Notes under the pieces: generated by a model
Database searches by the model: none
What the model saw: the letters and a program-made list of their open reading frames with translations, nothing else
What the model was told of the DNA's origin: nothing
Position numbers and translations under genes: made by a program
Shown here: piece by piece, positions 18,662 through 26,872 of the stretch
Layout: every line of letters starts with the position of its first letter
Numbering within the stretch: position 1 is the first letter of the stretch
DNA from: Bradyrhizobium iriomotense
GTDB taxonomy: Bacteria > Pseudomonadota > Alphaproteobacteria > Rhizobiales > Xanthobacteraceae
Direction of reading: 5' to 3'
Assembly: GCF_030160715.1 (NCBI RefSeq)
Contig: NZ_BSOW01000048.1
Location: 1 to 57,535, forward strand
Length of the DNA: 57,535 nt

Positions 18662-19909
18662 ATGACCTCCCTCCCCTCCTCCGTCGACGTCGCAATCATC
18701 GGCGCGGGCGCCGCTGGTCTCGGCGCAGCCCACGCGCTGAAGGATAACGGCCTCTCTGTCATCGTGCTGGAAGCGCGCGACCGCGTTGGTGGCCGCGCCT
18801 GGACCGTGCAGGCGTCACCTGAGGTGACCTTCGATGTCGGCTGCGGCTGGCTGCATTCGGCGGACAAGAACTCCTTCGTTCCGATCGCGCGACAACTCGA
18901 ATTCGAGATCAACAAGGATATTCCGCCCTGGCGCGATCGCGCCTTTGGCGAGGTGTTTCCAGAGAGCGAGCGCAACGACTTCGGTCGCTCGATCGACGAA
19001 TTCTACGAGCGTGTGTCGGAAGCTGCGGAAGACGGCGAGGATGCGCCAGCTGATCGCTATCTCGAACCCGGCAATCGCTGGAACCCGATGATCCATGCGG
19101 TCTCGACCTACGTAAACGGCGCCGAGCTGGACCGGGTCTCAATTCTGGACATGGACGCCTACGAGGACACCTACTTCAATTGGCGCGTGCGGGCCGGATT
19201 TGGCACGCTGATCGCGGCCTATGGTGCGTCGTGTCCCGTGGCACTCAACTGCAACGTCACGCTGATCGATCACTCCGGCAAACGCATCCGGCTCGAAACG
19301 TCGCTCGGAACGCTCACCGCGGAAAAGGTGATCGTCACGGTGCCGACCAACCTGATTGCTGATGAAGCGATCCGGTTCTCGCCGCCGCTCCCGGCCAAGG
19401 TCGATGCCGCGCGCGGCCTGCCGCTCGGCGTCGACGACAAGGTGACGCTGGCGCTGGAGAACGCAGAAGCCTTTCCAAAAGAGGGGAATTTGCGCGGCGC
19501 CACCATGCGCACCGCCATGGGCACCTATCACATCCGCCCGTTCGGTCAGCCTTGCATCGACGGCTTTTTCGGCGGCCGCTTCGCACGCGAATTGGAGGAC
19601 GCCGGCGACGGCGCCTTCGCCGCACAAAGCATCGACGAGATCGCGGGCTACCTCGGCAACGACATCAGGCGCAAGCTGAAGCCGCTGCGTGAGTCCCGCT
19701 GGGCTCACGACCCCTTCGCCCGCGGCGCCTACTCCCACGCGCTCCCGGGTCATGCCGGCGACCGCGCCGTGCTGGCGGCTCCCGTCGATGGGCGACTGTT
19801 CTTCGCGGGCGAGGCGACGTCGCCGAACTTTTTCTCGACCGCACACGGGGCGAGGGATAGCGGGGAGCGGGCTGCGAGGGAAGTGTTGGCGGAAATGGGA
19901 AAAGGCTGA
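18662..19909 (+). CDS. Flavin-containing amine oxidase-family protein
   Basis: The 415-residue protein has an N-terminal FAD dinucleotide motif (AIIGAGAAGLGAAHAL, residues ~8-23), the adjacent EARDRVGGRAWT block, a substrate domain, and the C-terminal FAD element DGRLFFAGEATSPNFFSTAHGA. These are the hallmarks of the monoamine/polyamine oxidase family, which oxidises amines with O2 to imines and H2O2. The substrate is not evident. There is no signal peptide, so it should be cytosolic. It stands alone, framed by repeat-rich gaps. Confidence 0.9.
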   Translation: MTSLPSSVDVAIIGAGAAGLGAAHALKDNGLSVIVLEARDRVGGRAWTVQASPEVTFDVGCGWLHSADKNSFVPIARQLEFEINKDIPPWRDRAFGEVFPESERNDFGRSIDEFYERVSEAAEDGEDAPADRYLEPGNRWNPMIHAVSTYVNGAELDRVSILDMDAYEDTYFNWRVRAGFGTLIAAYGASCPVALNCNVTLIDHSGKRIRLETSLGTLTAEKVIVTVPTNLIADEAIRFSPPLPAKVDAARGLPLGVDDKVTLALENAEAFPKEGNLRGATMRTAMGTYHIRPFGQPCIDGFFGGRFARELEDAGDGAFAAQSIDEIAGYLGNDIRRKLKPLRESRWAHDPFARGAYSHALPGHAGDRAVLAAPVDGRLFFAGEATSPNFFSTAHGARDSGERAAREVLAEMGKG

Positions 19910-19946
19910 CCAGAACCTCCGCCGCTGCGGCGTCCTGCCTACCAAG

Positions 19947-20087
19947 GTCGTCCCGGCGAAGGCCGGGACCCATACCGCGTGATCTGTCGGTGACGCTCGG
20001 TATCAGTACCGCGGGAAGATCGCGTAACTACCAGTCTTCGCCAAACTACTGCCTGTAGCTGTGGGTCCCGGCCTTCGCCGGGACGAC
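19947..20087. repeat. Palindromic intergenic repeat
   Basis: Left arm GGTCGTCCCGGCGAAGGCCG and right arm CGGCCTTCGCCGGGACGAC face each other across about 85 bases in the convergent gap between the amine oxidase and the DCC gene. REP-like and non-coding. Confidence 0.65.
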
Positions 20088-20104
20088 TTCGAATTCTTGA
20101 AACC

Positions 20105-20512
20105 CTACTCAATCACCCGCGCCCGCAATTCTGCATCCGGCACAAAGCACGCATCATACTTTCCGAAGATGCGATACCGGTTGCGCGCGACGAGATTGTA
20201 GACGGCGTTCCGCAGCGGCCTCGGTACGGCGAACAATGCGCGCACCCAGCCCCAGCCTGGAAGTTGCGACAGCACGGTCAGCGCGGCGTCCGATTTCATG
20301 AACACCTCGCCGCCATGAACGACCGCATTGGTGTCGGGATCATCGGGGTCGATGCCGAAGGTCTGCGCCAGCTTCGCGCCATAGTCCGACTGGATCGGCG
20401 TGAAGCGGAAGCGCCTTGCCGTGTCGCGCGTCGCGACGAAGCGGACCCAGCGCGAGCAGAAGATGCAGACGCCGTCGAACAGGATCACGTCTTCATCGGG
20501 CCATTTGCTCAT
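20105..20512 (-). CDS. Thiol-disulphide oxidoreductase DCC-family protein
   Basis: The 135-residue product begins with the family signature DGVCIFCSRWVRF, a CxxC pair at Cys16 and Cys19, and continues with the FTPIQSDYGAKLA and PGWGWVRALFAVPRPLRNAVYNLVARNRYRIFG blocks of the DUF393/DCC family. The CxxC and the predicted thioredoxin-like fold suggest thiol redox chemistry, but the biological role is not established. It is the last gene of a minus-strand run, 61 bases after the SDR-DoxX gene, and is probably part of the same unit. Confidence 0.88.
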   Translation of the reverse strand: MSKWPDEDVILFDGVCIFCSRWVRFVATRDTARRFRFTPIQSDYGAKLAQTFGIDPDDPDTNAVVHGGEVFMKSDAALTVLSQLPGWGWVRALFAVPRPLRNAVYNLVARNRYRIFGKYDACFVPDAELRARVIE

Positions 20513-20573
20513 TTGATTCTCTATCTTGACGCGTTTTCTTCACGCGAACCGGTTCCCACTTCGCTCGAAAACG

Positions 20574-21911
20574 CTATCGGCTATCCAGCATCAGAAGCGC
20601 GACCAGCATCAGCACGATCGCAGGGCCCGTCTTCACCAGCGCGCCGAGCGGCTCGATCCAGAGGTCCGGCGTGAGGATCGCGGCACCCACCATATAGCCC
20701 AGCGAGGCAACGATGCCTGCGACGAGGCCGATCGCCGAGGTGCGTCGGAACGCGATGAGCACGCCGATCGACATGTCCATCAGGCTGGTGCCGATGGTGA
20801 TAGGATCGACCAGTGCGGGCGGGAAGCCGTGCGCGCTCAGGATGCCGGCGGCGGCGCGGTAGGAGACGAACAGCGCGATGAAGCCTGAGACGATCCAGAA
20901 CGCCACCAGGCTCGCGAAAACAAGCGCCTTGACCAGAAACAGCCGCGCGAACCATTTGTCCTGGATGGTGGCGGGATGGCGGCCGATCATGTCGGCCAGC
21001 GTCTTCGGCGCGATGGCCGTGGCCGCGATCCAGTCGCGCGGATCGCCCGTCACGCCACGGCGCAGTTCGGCGATCGCGGTCGAGCGCATCGGCGGCATCC
21101 AGCCGAGAAGGCTGGCGAGATCGCCGAGCTTCGCCCCAACGTCGAGCAGGAATGACGGCATCGCGAGATGCGGCCAGCCGGCCGTGCCGAAGGCGATGCG
21201 GAATTGCTTGATGACACCGGCCATCGTGACCGGCTCCGCCTGCATCAGGTCCCAGCTCACGGCTTGCACGGAAACGTCGTCGATCTTGCGCGCCGCGAGC
21301 CAGGCGATCGTGGCGGCGATGTCGCGGGCCGCGACGGGTTGGAACGGCGTCGCCATCTCCTTGGCCGGCAGGTCCAGCGGAAATGCCGCGAGCGCGCGCA
21401 ACATGGCGCTGCCGCCATACGCAGAAGGCGCGACCACGAAGCCGGGGCGCAGGATCGCATAGGGAATACCGGAAGAGGCGATCAGGCGCTCGGCCTCGCG
21501 CTTGGTCGTTGCGAACGCAGTGCGATCCTCGTTGGCCGCGCCGGGGATCGAGATGTGCACGAGCCGGATCGCGCGGCCGCTCGCGCGAATTGCCTGCGTC
21601 AAGCGCGCGACGAAGTCGCGATGCACCGCATTGGTGTCGCTGCCGGGACCGTCCTGGAGCACGCCCAGGCAATTCACGACCACATCGACCGCATGCACGT
21701 TCAGAAGGTCCGTCAGCGCCGCACCGTCGAGCAGCAGGATCGGCAGCTCGATATCGAGCGCGCTCATCTTCTGCGCCGGCGACATGCTTCGCGCCACGCC
21801 GATGACGCGAAAGCCGCGGGCGCGAAGATCGTCGGTGACGAACCGGCCGATCAGGCCGGAGGCTCCCAACAGGAGAATGTTGCGGACGGGTTCGCTCATC
21901 GCATCACTCAA
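20574..21911 (-). CDS. NAD(P)-binding SDR fused to a DoxX-like membrane domain
   Basis: The 445-residue protein has an atypical (extended) SDR domain at the N-terminus with LLLGASGLIGRFV near residues 13-25 and an NmrA-like layout to about residue 290, then four hydrophobic helices at about 310-445 that read as a DoxX-like module (LVDPITIGTSLMDMSIGVLIAF, GALVKTGPAIVLMLVALL). Such fusions may couple a nucleotide cofactor to a membrane redox partner. The start overlaps the stop of the DUF2269 gene by 4 bases; an alternative ATG lies four codons in. Function is inferred only from domains. Confidence 0.85.
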   Translation of the reverse strand: MSDAMSEPVRNILLLGASGLIGRFVTDDLRARGFRVIGVARSMSPAQKMSALDIELPILLLDGAALTDLLNVHAVDVVVNCLGVLQDGPGSDTNAVHRDFVARLTQAIRASGRAIRLVHISIPGAANEDRTAFATTKREAERLIASSGIPYAILRPGFVVAPSAYGGSAMLRALAAFPLDLPAKEMATPFQPVAARDIAATIAWLAARKIDDVSVQAVSWDLMQAEPVTMAGVIKQFRIAFGTAGWPHLAMPSFLLDVGAKLGDLASLLGWMPPMRSTAIAELRRGVTGDPRDWIAATAIAPKTLADMIGRHPATIQDKWFARLFLVKALVFASLVAFWIVSGFIALFVSYRAAAGILSAHGFPPALVDPITIGTSLMDMSIGVLIAFRRTSAIGLVAGIVASLGYMVGAAILTPDLWIEPLGALVKTGPAIVLMLVALLMLDSR

Positions 21912-22375
21912 AACGGCTTGGCGATCATCAGCCAGAGGATCAGCATCGTCGCGCCGAAGCCGGGGAAGCCGAAGGCGAACCAGCGGCGGAACAGCACGAA
22001 ATAACGCGGCGGCAGGCTCGCGCGCTGCTCGGCCGCCTTGCGCGCGAGATCGCGCATCTCGATCTGCATGAACACGACAGGCACCCAGAACAGCCCGGCA
22101 ACGGCATAGAGCGCGAGCGAGGCAAGCAGCCAGCGCTCCGCGATCGACGTCGCCGAGAGCATCATCAGCAATCCGCCCGTGACCGGCTGGAGGATCACGG
22201 CCGAGAGCGTGAACAGCGCGTCCGCAATCACCACGACCGACGCCGTGCGCGCGATGAATGCGGCATCCTGGCTGCGATGCGCCATCAGCATGAAGAACGC
22301 GATGCCACTGCCGGTGCCGAGGATGACGATGGCGCCGAGCACGTGCAGATATTTGACCAGGAAATACAGCGTCAT
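21908..22375 (-). CDS. DUF2269-family membrane protein
   Basis: The 155-residue product has four membrane helices (LHVLGAIVILGTGSGIAFFML, ASVVVIADALFTLSAVIL, LLASLALYAVAGLFWVPVVF, FGFPGFGATMLILWLMI, each an excerpt) with a His in the first helix, a pattern typical of the DUF2269 (YgaP-like/predicted integral membrane) family. The function is unknown. It overlaps its upstream and downstream neighbours by 4 bases at each end, which indicates translational coupling in a single operon. Confidence 0.83.
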   Translation of the reverse strand: MTLYFLVKYLHVLGAIVILGTGSGIAFFMLMAHRSQDAAFIARTASVVVIADALFTLSAVILQPVTGGLLMMLSATSIAERWLLASLALYAVAGLFWVPVVFMQIEMRDLARKAAEQRASLPPRYFVLFRRWFAFGFPGFGATMLILWLMIAKPF

Positions 22376-23259
22376 GGCTTTTTGGCTGCGACCGGCTTTG
22401 GCGATTTCAGCGCGCGCTCGAGCTCGGCGCCGGCGGCTTTGACGCCGGCTTCAGTCTCGATCATCCAGTGGCCCTCGCTGCCCACAGCAGGCAGCGCGCG
22501 GAAATCGACCTTGCCACCACTGCCGCGAAATGCATCGGCCAATTGCCGCGAGAATGCCGGCGCGAAATAGGTGTCATTCGCCGCCACCAGCCAGGTGACC
22601 GGCACGCGCGCAGCCTTGCCGAATTCGCCTGCTGCCGCAATCAGCGTATGCGGCGCGCAGATCTGGTTGGGGAAGTCGTTGGCGTGGCCGCCGCGCCCGG
22701 CTGCGAAGGCGATGATGGCCGCAACCGTCTTGGGGTCGGCATTGGCGAGCGCCAGCGCGCCCCAGCCGCCCGCGGAATGGCCAAGCACGACGGCGCCGTC
22801 CTTGCGGACGAAATCCTGCGTTTGCAAAAAGTCCAGCGCGCGCGCGATTTCCTCGGCTGCGGCGCGGCCCGAGCGCGCATAGTCCGCCTCGTCGCAGCCG
22901 CCCTGGTCCTCGACATAACGACCGCCGGTTGCGCCATGGCCGAGCCGTTCCGGCACCAGCACGGCAAAGCCGCGCGCGATTAGAAACGCGGCCAGCGCGC
23001 GATACTCCGGTTGCGGCATTTGCGCACGACGCAGCACGTTTTGCGTCGAAGCATGTGCGATCAGTGCGAGGCGAAACGGGCCGTCGCCCGGCGGGCGGAA
23101 GAGCAATGCGCGCGCCGCGATACCGGCGTCGGAAGTGGGTACGCGCCACTCTTGCCGGCGAAACGGTTCGCCTTCGACACCCAACGCCCCCAACACGCTC
23201 TGCGCGCGGGCGGGCGTGGCGAGGATGAACAGGACAACGATGAGCCTAGAGAACCGCAT
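22372..23259 (-). CDS. Secreted alpha/beta hydrolase (dienelactone hydrolase-like)
   Basis: The 295-residue protein has a signal peptide (MRFSRLIVVLFILATPARAQ) and an alpha/beta-hydrolase fold: an N-terminal beta sheet, LIAHASTQN, and the nucleophile elbow GHSAGGWGALA with Ser in G-x-S-x-G; a late His in EGHWMIETEAG is the probable catalytic base. Its layout follows the 'predicted dienelactone hydrolase' group (COG4188-like), which act on esters in the periplasm. It is the first gene of the four-gene minus-strand operon and overlaps DUF2269 by 4 bases. Substrate unknown. Confidence 0.83.
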   Translation of the reverse strand: MRFSRLIVVLFILATPARAQSVLGALGVEGEPFRRQEWRVPTSDAGIAARALLFRPPGDGPFRLALIAHASTQNVLRRAQMPQPEYRALAAFLIARGFAVLVPERLGHGATGGRYVEDQGGCDEADYARSGRAAAEEIARALDFLQTQDFVRKDGAVVLGHSAGGWGALALANADPKTVAAIIAFAAGRGGHANDFPNQICAPHTLIAAAGEFGKAARVPVTWLVAANDTYFAPAFSRQLADAFRGSGGKVDFRALPAVGSEGHWMIETEAGVKAAGAELERALKSPKPVAAKKP

Positions 23260-23466
23260 AAATACCGGCAGAAGAATTCGAACGACAAAGGCAAGACTAG
23301 CTGGAACGAATCATCCTGGGCGGACTTTTCTCGCGTTGCCGCCGTTCAGTCCTTCGCAACACAACTGGTTTTGCACCGGCGCACGGCATTTCGCTGCCAT
23401 ACAAAGCGGCGCCCTGTCCTCTTTCGGTACAACACGGCTCGGAAACTGATGCAGAAAGTCCACAGG

Positions 23467-23481
23467 TTAACCGATAATTAA
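23467..23481 (+). promoter_or_regulatory. CtrA-type box upstream of the GNAT gene
   Basis: TTAA at 23467-23470 and TTAA at 23478-23481, followed by C, are separated by exactly seven bases (CCGATAA), the TTAA-N7-TTAAC consensus of the alphaproteobacterial cell-cycle regulator CtrA. The box is 46 bases before the GNAT start codon. Confidence 0.55.
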
Positions 23482-23526
23482 CGATGGCTCTTGCCGCCGG
23501 CGCGGCGACTTGGTTTGATCGCGTCC

Positions 23527-24036
23527 ATGAGCACAACCCTGATCGAGGTCCGGCCGGCCAAAGCTGCTGACGCAGCCGCGGTGGCGTCTACCCATGACGA
23601 AGCCTGGCGCTCGGCCTATCAGGGCATCATTCCCGGCGCCGAGCTCGAAAAGCTGATCAATCGCCGCGGCCCGCAATGGTGGGACAGCGCAATCCGCAAG
23701 GGCAGCCGCGTCAGCGTGCTGGTGTTCGGCGACAAGATCGCCGGCTATGCGAATTACGGCCGCAATCGCGCCCGCAGCCTGCATTTCGACGGCGAAATCT
23801 ACGAGCTTTACCTGCGTCCGGAATTCCAGGGGCTGGGCTTCGGCCGGCGCCTGTTCGCCGCCGCCCGCCGCGATTTGATGCAGAGCAATCTGAAGAGCAT
23901 GGTGGTCTGGGCACTGTCCGACAACGATCCGGCGACGGAGTTTTACCGCGCGCTGGGCGGCCGCATGGTGGCGCGCTCCTCGGAACGGTTCGGGCCGAAA
24001 TCGCTCGACAAGGTCGCTTTCGCCTGGACCAATTGA
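23527..24036 (+). CDS. GNAT-family N-acetyltransferase
   Basis: The 169-residue protein has the GNAT layout: beta1 EVRPAKAADAAAVASTHDEAW, a central strand, motif A with LRPEFQGLGFGRRLFAAARRDL (the Q/R-x-x-G-x-G/A acetyl-CoA loop) and motif B with NDPATEFYRALGGRMV. The acetyl acceptor cannot be predicted. ATG 23527 starts MSTTLIEVRPA at the fold; a TTG at 23491 is in frame but adds a non-conserved tail. A perfect CtrA-type box lies upstream. The gene is monocistronic by layout. Confidence 0.9.
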   Translation: MSTTLIEVRPAKAADAAAVASTHDEAWRSAYQGIIPGAELEKLINRRGPQWWDSAIRKGSRVSVLVFGDKIAGYANYGRNRARSLHFDGEIYELYLRPEFQGLGFGRRLFAAARRDLMQSNLKSMVVWALSDNDPATEFYRALGGRMVARSSERFGPKSLDKVAFAWTN

Positions 24037-24212
24037 TCTGCCGTCGTTTGGACGGCCATACGTCCTTCCGCCGATACCGTTTGCCCATTTGCGCCGGTAG
24101 AACCGGGGTTCATATTTCGCGAAAAGTCGATGGATCGGCGGGCCAAGCCCGCGTATGACAGCGCGAAATCGCGGCCGGGCGAGATCCCTTTCGGCAAAAA
24201 ACGGAGCCTTTT

Positions 24213-24746
24213 ATGCGTATCGATGCGGTCTCGATCGGGACCAAAGCGCCAAACGAAGTCAACGTCATCATCGAAGTGCCGGTTGGCGGCGAGCCGATCA
24301 AGTACGAGATGGATAAGGAAGCCGGCACGCTGGTGGTCGACCGCTTCCTCTATACGCCGATGCGCTATCCGGGCAATTACGGGTTCATCCCGCACACGCT
24401 GTCTGACGATGGCGATCCCTGCGACGTCTTGATCGTCAATACCCGCGCCATCATCCCCGGCGCCGTCATGAGCGTGCGCCCGGTCGGCGTGCTGTTCATG
24501 GAGGACGAGGCCGGCGGCGACGAGAAGATCTTGGCGGTGCCGTCCTCGAAGCTCACGCAGCGCTACGACAAGGTGAAGGCCTATTCCGACCTGCCCGACA
24601 TCACGCTGCAGCAGATCCAGCACTTCTTCGAGCACTACAAGGATCTCGAGAAGGGCAAATGGGTGAAGGTGCTGCGCTGGGGCGGCCCGGAGGACGCGCA
24701 CAAGCTGATCCTCGAAGGCATCGAGCGCGCAAAGAAAAAGAAATAG
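24213..24746 (+). CDS. ppa: Inorganic pyrophosphatase, family I
   Basis: This cytosolic Mg2+-dependent enzyme splits pyrophosphate and so drives biosynthetic reactions. The 177-residue product carries the active-site signature DGDPCDVL and the family blocks VDRFLYTPMRYPGNYGFIP and KVKAYSDLPDITLQQIQHFFEHYK with their Lys, Tyr, Asp and Glu ligands. CGGAG eight bases before ATG supports the start. It is convergent with folD across a palindromic repeat. Identification is secure. Confidence 0.97.
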   Translation: MRIDAVSIGTKAPNEVNVIIEVPVGGEPIKYEMDKEAGTLVVDRFLYTPMRYPGNYGFIPHTLSDDGDPCDVLIVNTRAIIPGAVMSVRPVGVLFMEDEAGGDEKILAVPSSKLTQRYDKVKAYSDLPDITLQQIQHFFEHYKDLEKGKWVKVLRWGGPEDAHKLILEGIERAKKKK

Positions 24747-24753
24747 CAATCAG

Positions 24754-24837
24754 GTGTCCCGGACGCGGTGCGGCGCCATAAGCGCGTTCACGCGCGTCTT
24801 CGACGCGCTATGGTGACGCACCGCAGAGCCGGGACAC
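24754..24837. repeat. Palindromic intergenic repeat
   Basis: Arms GTGTCCCGGACGCGGTGCGG and CCGCAGAGCCGGGACAC with inner pairs (GCGCCATAGCG-like) fill the convergent ppa/folD gap. A related, longer element lies at 50422-50555. Confidence 0.65.
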
Positions 24838-24852
24838 GAGAGAGTGTCGCGG

Positions 24853-25737
24853 CTAAACCGCCGGCTTCGGCAGGCCGGCGATCGAGCAGGCTGCGCGCAG
24901 CGTGTTGACCAGCAGGCACGCCACCGTCATCTGGCCGACGCCACCGGGCACCGGCGTGATCGCGCCGGCGACGCCAAGCGCTTCCTGATAGGCGACGTCG
25001 CCGACGAGACGCGTCTTGCCGTCTTCCTTTGGGATGCGATTGATGCCGACGTCGATCACCGTCGCGCCCGGCTTCAGCCAGTCGCCGCGCACCATTTCCG
25101 CCTTGCCGACCGCGGCGTAGACGAGGTCGGCGCGCCTCACGAGCCCCGGCAGATCGCGCGAGCGCGAATGCGCGATGGTCACCGTGGCGTTCTCGTTCAA
25201 GAGCAATTGCACCAGCGGGCGGCCGACCAGATTGGAGCGGCCGATGACGATGGCGTTCAGGCCTTCGAGCGAGGCGTGCACGCTCTTGGTCAGGATGATG
25301 CAGCCGAGCGGCGTGCAGGGTGACAGCGCCCGAAAGCCGCCGGCGAGCCGGCCGGCATTGTTCGGATGCAGTCCGTCGACGTCCTTGGCGGGATCGATGG
25401 CGTTGATCACGGCCTCGGTGTCGAGGCCCTTGGGCAGCGGCAGCTGCACCAGGATGCCGTGCACGGCGGGATCGCGATTGAGCTTTGCGACCACCGCAAG
25501 CAAATCCGCCTGCGAGACGTCGCTCGGCAGCTTGTGCTCGAACGAGGCCATGCCGGCGGCTTGCGTCTGGGTGTGCTTGGAGCGGACATAGACTTCGCTC
25601 GCGGGATCGTTGCCGACCAGCACGACCGCGAGCCCCGGCACCAGATTGTGCTCGCGCTTGACGCGGGCGACCTCGTCCGCGACGCGGGCGCGGAGCTCCG
25701 CGGCAATGACTTTTCCATCGATGATCCTGGCCGTCAT
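24853..25737 (-). CDS. folD: Methylenetetrahydrofolate dehydrogenase/cyclohydrolase
   Basis: FolD interconverts methylene-, methenyl- and 10-formyl-tetrahydrofolate with NADP, feeding purine synthesis and formyl-Met-tRNA. The 294-residue product shows the family's YVRSKHTQTQAAGM (with the catalytic Lys), VQLPLPKGLDTEAVINAIDPAKDVDG, the NADP loop IGRSNLVGRPLVQLLL and the C-terminal PVPGGVGQMTVACL. It is last in a minus-strand run yggT-DUF167-folD with gaps of 16 and 3 bases. Through 10-formyl-THF it is linked in function to purH at the other end of the window. Confidence 0.97.
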   Translation of the reverse strand: MTARIIDGKVIAAELRARVADEVARVKREHNLVPGLAVVLVGNDPASEVYVRSKHTQTQAAGMASFEHKLPSDVSQADLLAVVAKLNRDPAVHGILVQLPLPKGLDTEAVINAIDPAKDVDGLHPNNAGRLAGGFRALSPCTPLGCIILTKSVHASLEGLNAIVIGRSNLVGRPLVQLLLNENATVTIAHSRSRDLPGLVRRADLVYAAVGKAEMVRGDWLKPGATVIDVGINRIPKEDGKTRLVGDVAYQEALGVAGAITPVPGGVGQMTVACLLVNTLRAACSIAGLPKPAV

Positions 25738-25740
25738 GTC

Positions 25741-26106
25741 CTAGTCCTTGTCCGTCGATTTGGTCGCGGCGAGCCCGCGCAGCGCCTCGCCGAGGCGCAC
25801 CGGATCGCCATCGACCGCAACCTGTTTCAGCCGCGAGGTGGCGCCCGAGAGCAGCCGCACGCTCGCCTTCGGCACGCCGAGCGATTTCGCGATCAACTGC
25901 AACACCGCACGGTTGGCCTCGCCGCCATCGGCAATCGCGCGCACCCGCACCTTGAGCACGCTGCGGCCATCGGAGAGCACCTCGATGCCGTCGATGTCGT
26001 CACGGCCGCCGCGCGGCGTCACCCGCAGCGCGATAATGATACCCGAGGCGGAATGGCGCCAAGGCTGCTCTTGAGACGACTCTCTGGAGCGCTCCGAGGA
26101 GGCCAA
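25741..26106 (-). CDS. DUF167 (YggU)-family protein
   Basis: The 121-residue product shows the family core ALRVTPRGGRDDIDGIE, VRVRAIADGGEANRAVLQLIAKSLGV and VRLLSGATSRLKQVAVDG. The fold is known from structures, but the function is not. The apparent start is TTG at 26106; no better in-frame start exists because the yggT stop is only 17 bases upstream, so initiation may depend on coupling to yggT. It lies between yggT and folD in a compact unit, an arrangement common in alphaproteobacteria. Confidence 0.85.
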   Translation of the reverse strand: MASSERSRESSQEQPWRHSASGIIIALRVTPRGGRDDIDGIEVLSDGRSVLKVRVRAIADGGEANRAVLQLIAKSLGVPKASVRLLSGATSRLKQVAVDGDPVRLGEALRGLAATKSTDKD

Positions 26107-26122
26107 GGCCCGCCTGCTGCGC

Positions 26123-26413
26123 CTAAATCACGTTCGGGTAGACGTAGTACATGATCACCCGCTCGATGAACATGATGATCAGAATCAGGATGATCGGCGA
26201 GATGTCGATGCCGCCGAGATTGGGCAGGAAATTGCGAATCGGCGCCAGCACCGGCTCGGTGATGCGGTACAGGAACTCCGCCACCGCCGAGACGAATTGG
26301 TTGCGGGTGTTCACCACGTTGAAGGCGATCAGCCAGGACAGGATCGCGGAGGCGATCAGCAGCCAGACGTAGAGGTCGAGCACGATGATGACGATGTCGA
26401 GAACGGCACGCAT
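26123..26413 (-). CDS. YggT-family membrane protein
   Basis: The 96-residue protein has two long membrane helices (DIVIIVLDLYVWLLIASAIL and IILILIIMFIERVIMYYV) joined by the family's conserved RITEPVLAPIRNFLPNLGGIDISP loop. YggT proteins are linked to osmotic shock tolerance and to chloroplast CCB3, but no fixed role is established. The open frame runs back to 26611, yet the real start is ATG 26413, where the helix begins; the extra residues are non-coding. It is first in the yggT-DUF167-folD unit. Confidence 0.9.
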   Translation of the reverse strand: MRAVLDIVIIVLDLYVWLLIASAILSWLIAFNVVNTRNQFVSAVAEFLYRITEPVLAPIRNFLPNLGGIDISPIILILIIMFIERVIMYYVYPNVI

Positions 26414-26603
26414 GGCGGGGAAAACTCTGGCTTGCGGTCGGGGACTTGGGACTTTTGCTAGATATCGGTTCCCCCCCGCCCAAACAAGGGAAGTTCGGGC
26501 GCCGGTATGCCTAAAACCGGGTGACGCCCGTCCTTGACTTGACCTTGGCGGGGACTTAAATGGCGCCCGGTTGTCGGCCGCGTTTACCAGAGCGGCCCAC
26601 GAC

Positions 26604-26678
<75 letters not shown>

Positions 26679-26679
<1 letters not shown>

Positions 26680-26755
26680 GCCTTCGCTCGCTTCGCGAGC
26701 TACGGCTAGGCAAGCCCGGGAAGTCCCTCGTAGCGAAGTGAGCGAAGGCTGTCCC
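26679..26755. repeat. Inverted repeat adjoining the tRNA-Ala end
   Basis: AGCCTTCGCTCGCTTCGC starts at the last A of the tRNA CCA, and its counterpart (GCGAAGTGAGCGAAGGCT) lies about 50 bases on. It may serve as the 3' hairpin of the tRNA transcript; there is no T run. It is not an integrase-bearing attachment site, as no integrase is present. Confidence 0.55.
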
Positions 26756-26872
26756 GCCATAGCCCGAAGGGCGACGGCGGACGCCCTCCGCAAGTCTCAA
26801 TCCTCGTGCTTCCCCGCAAACCCGTGGCGGCCGTTTCTCCATAGAGCTCGCCGCGCGAACGCGCCGCCGCGA

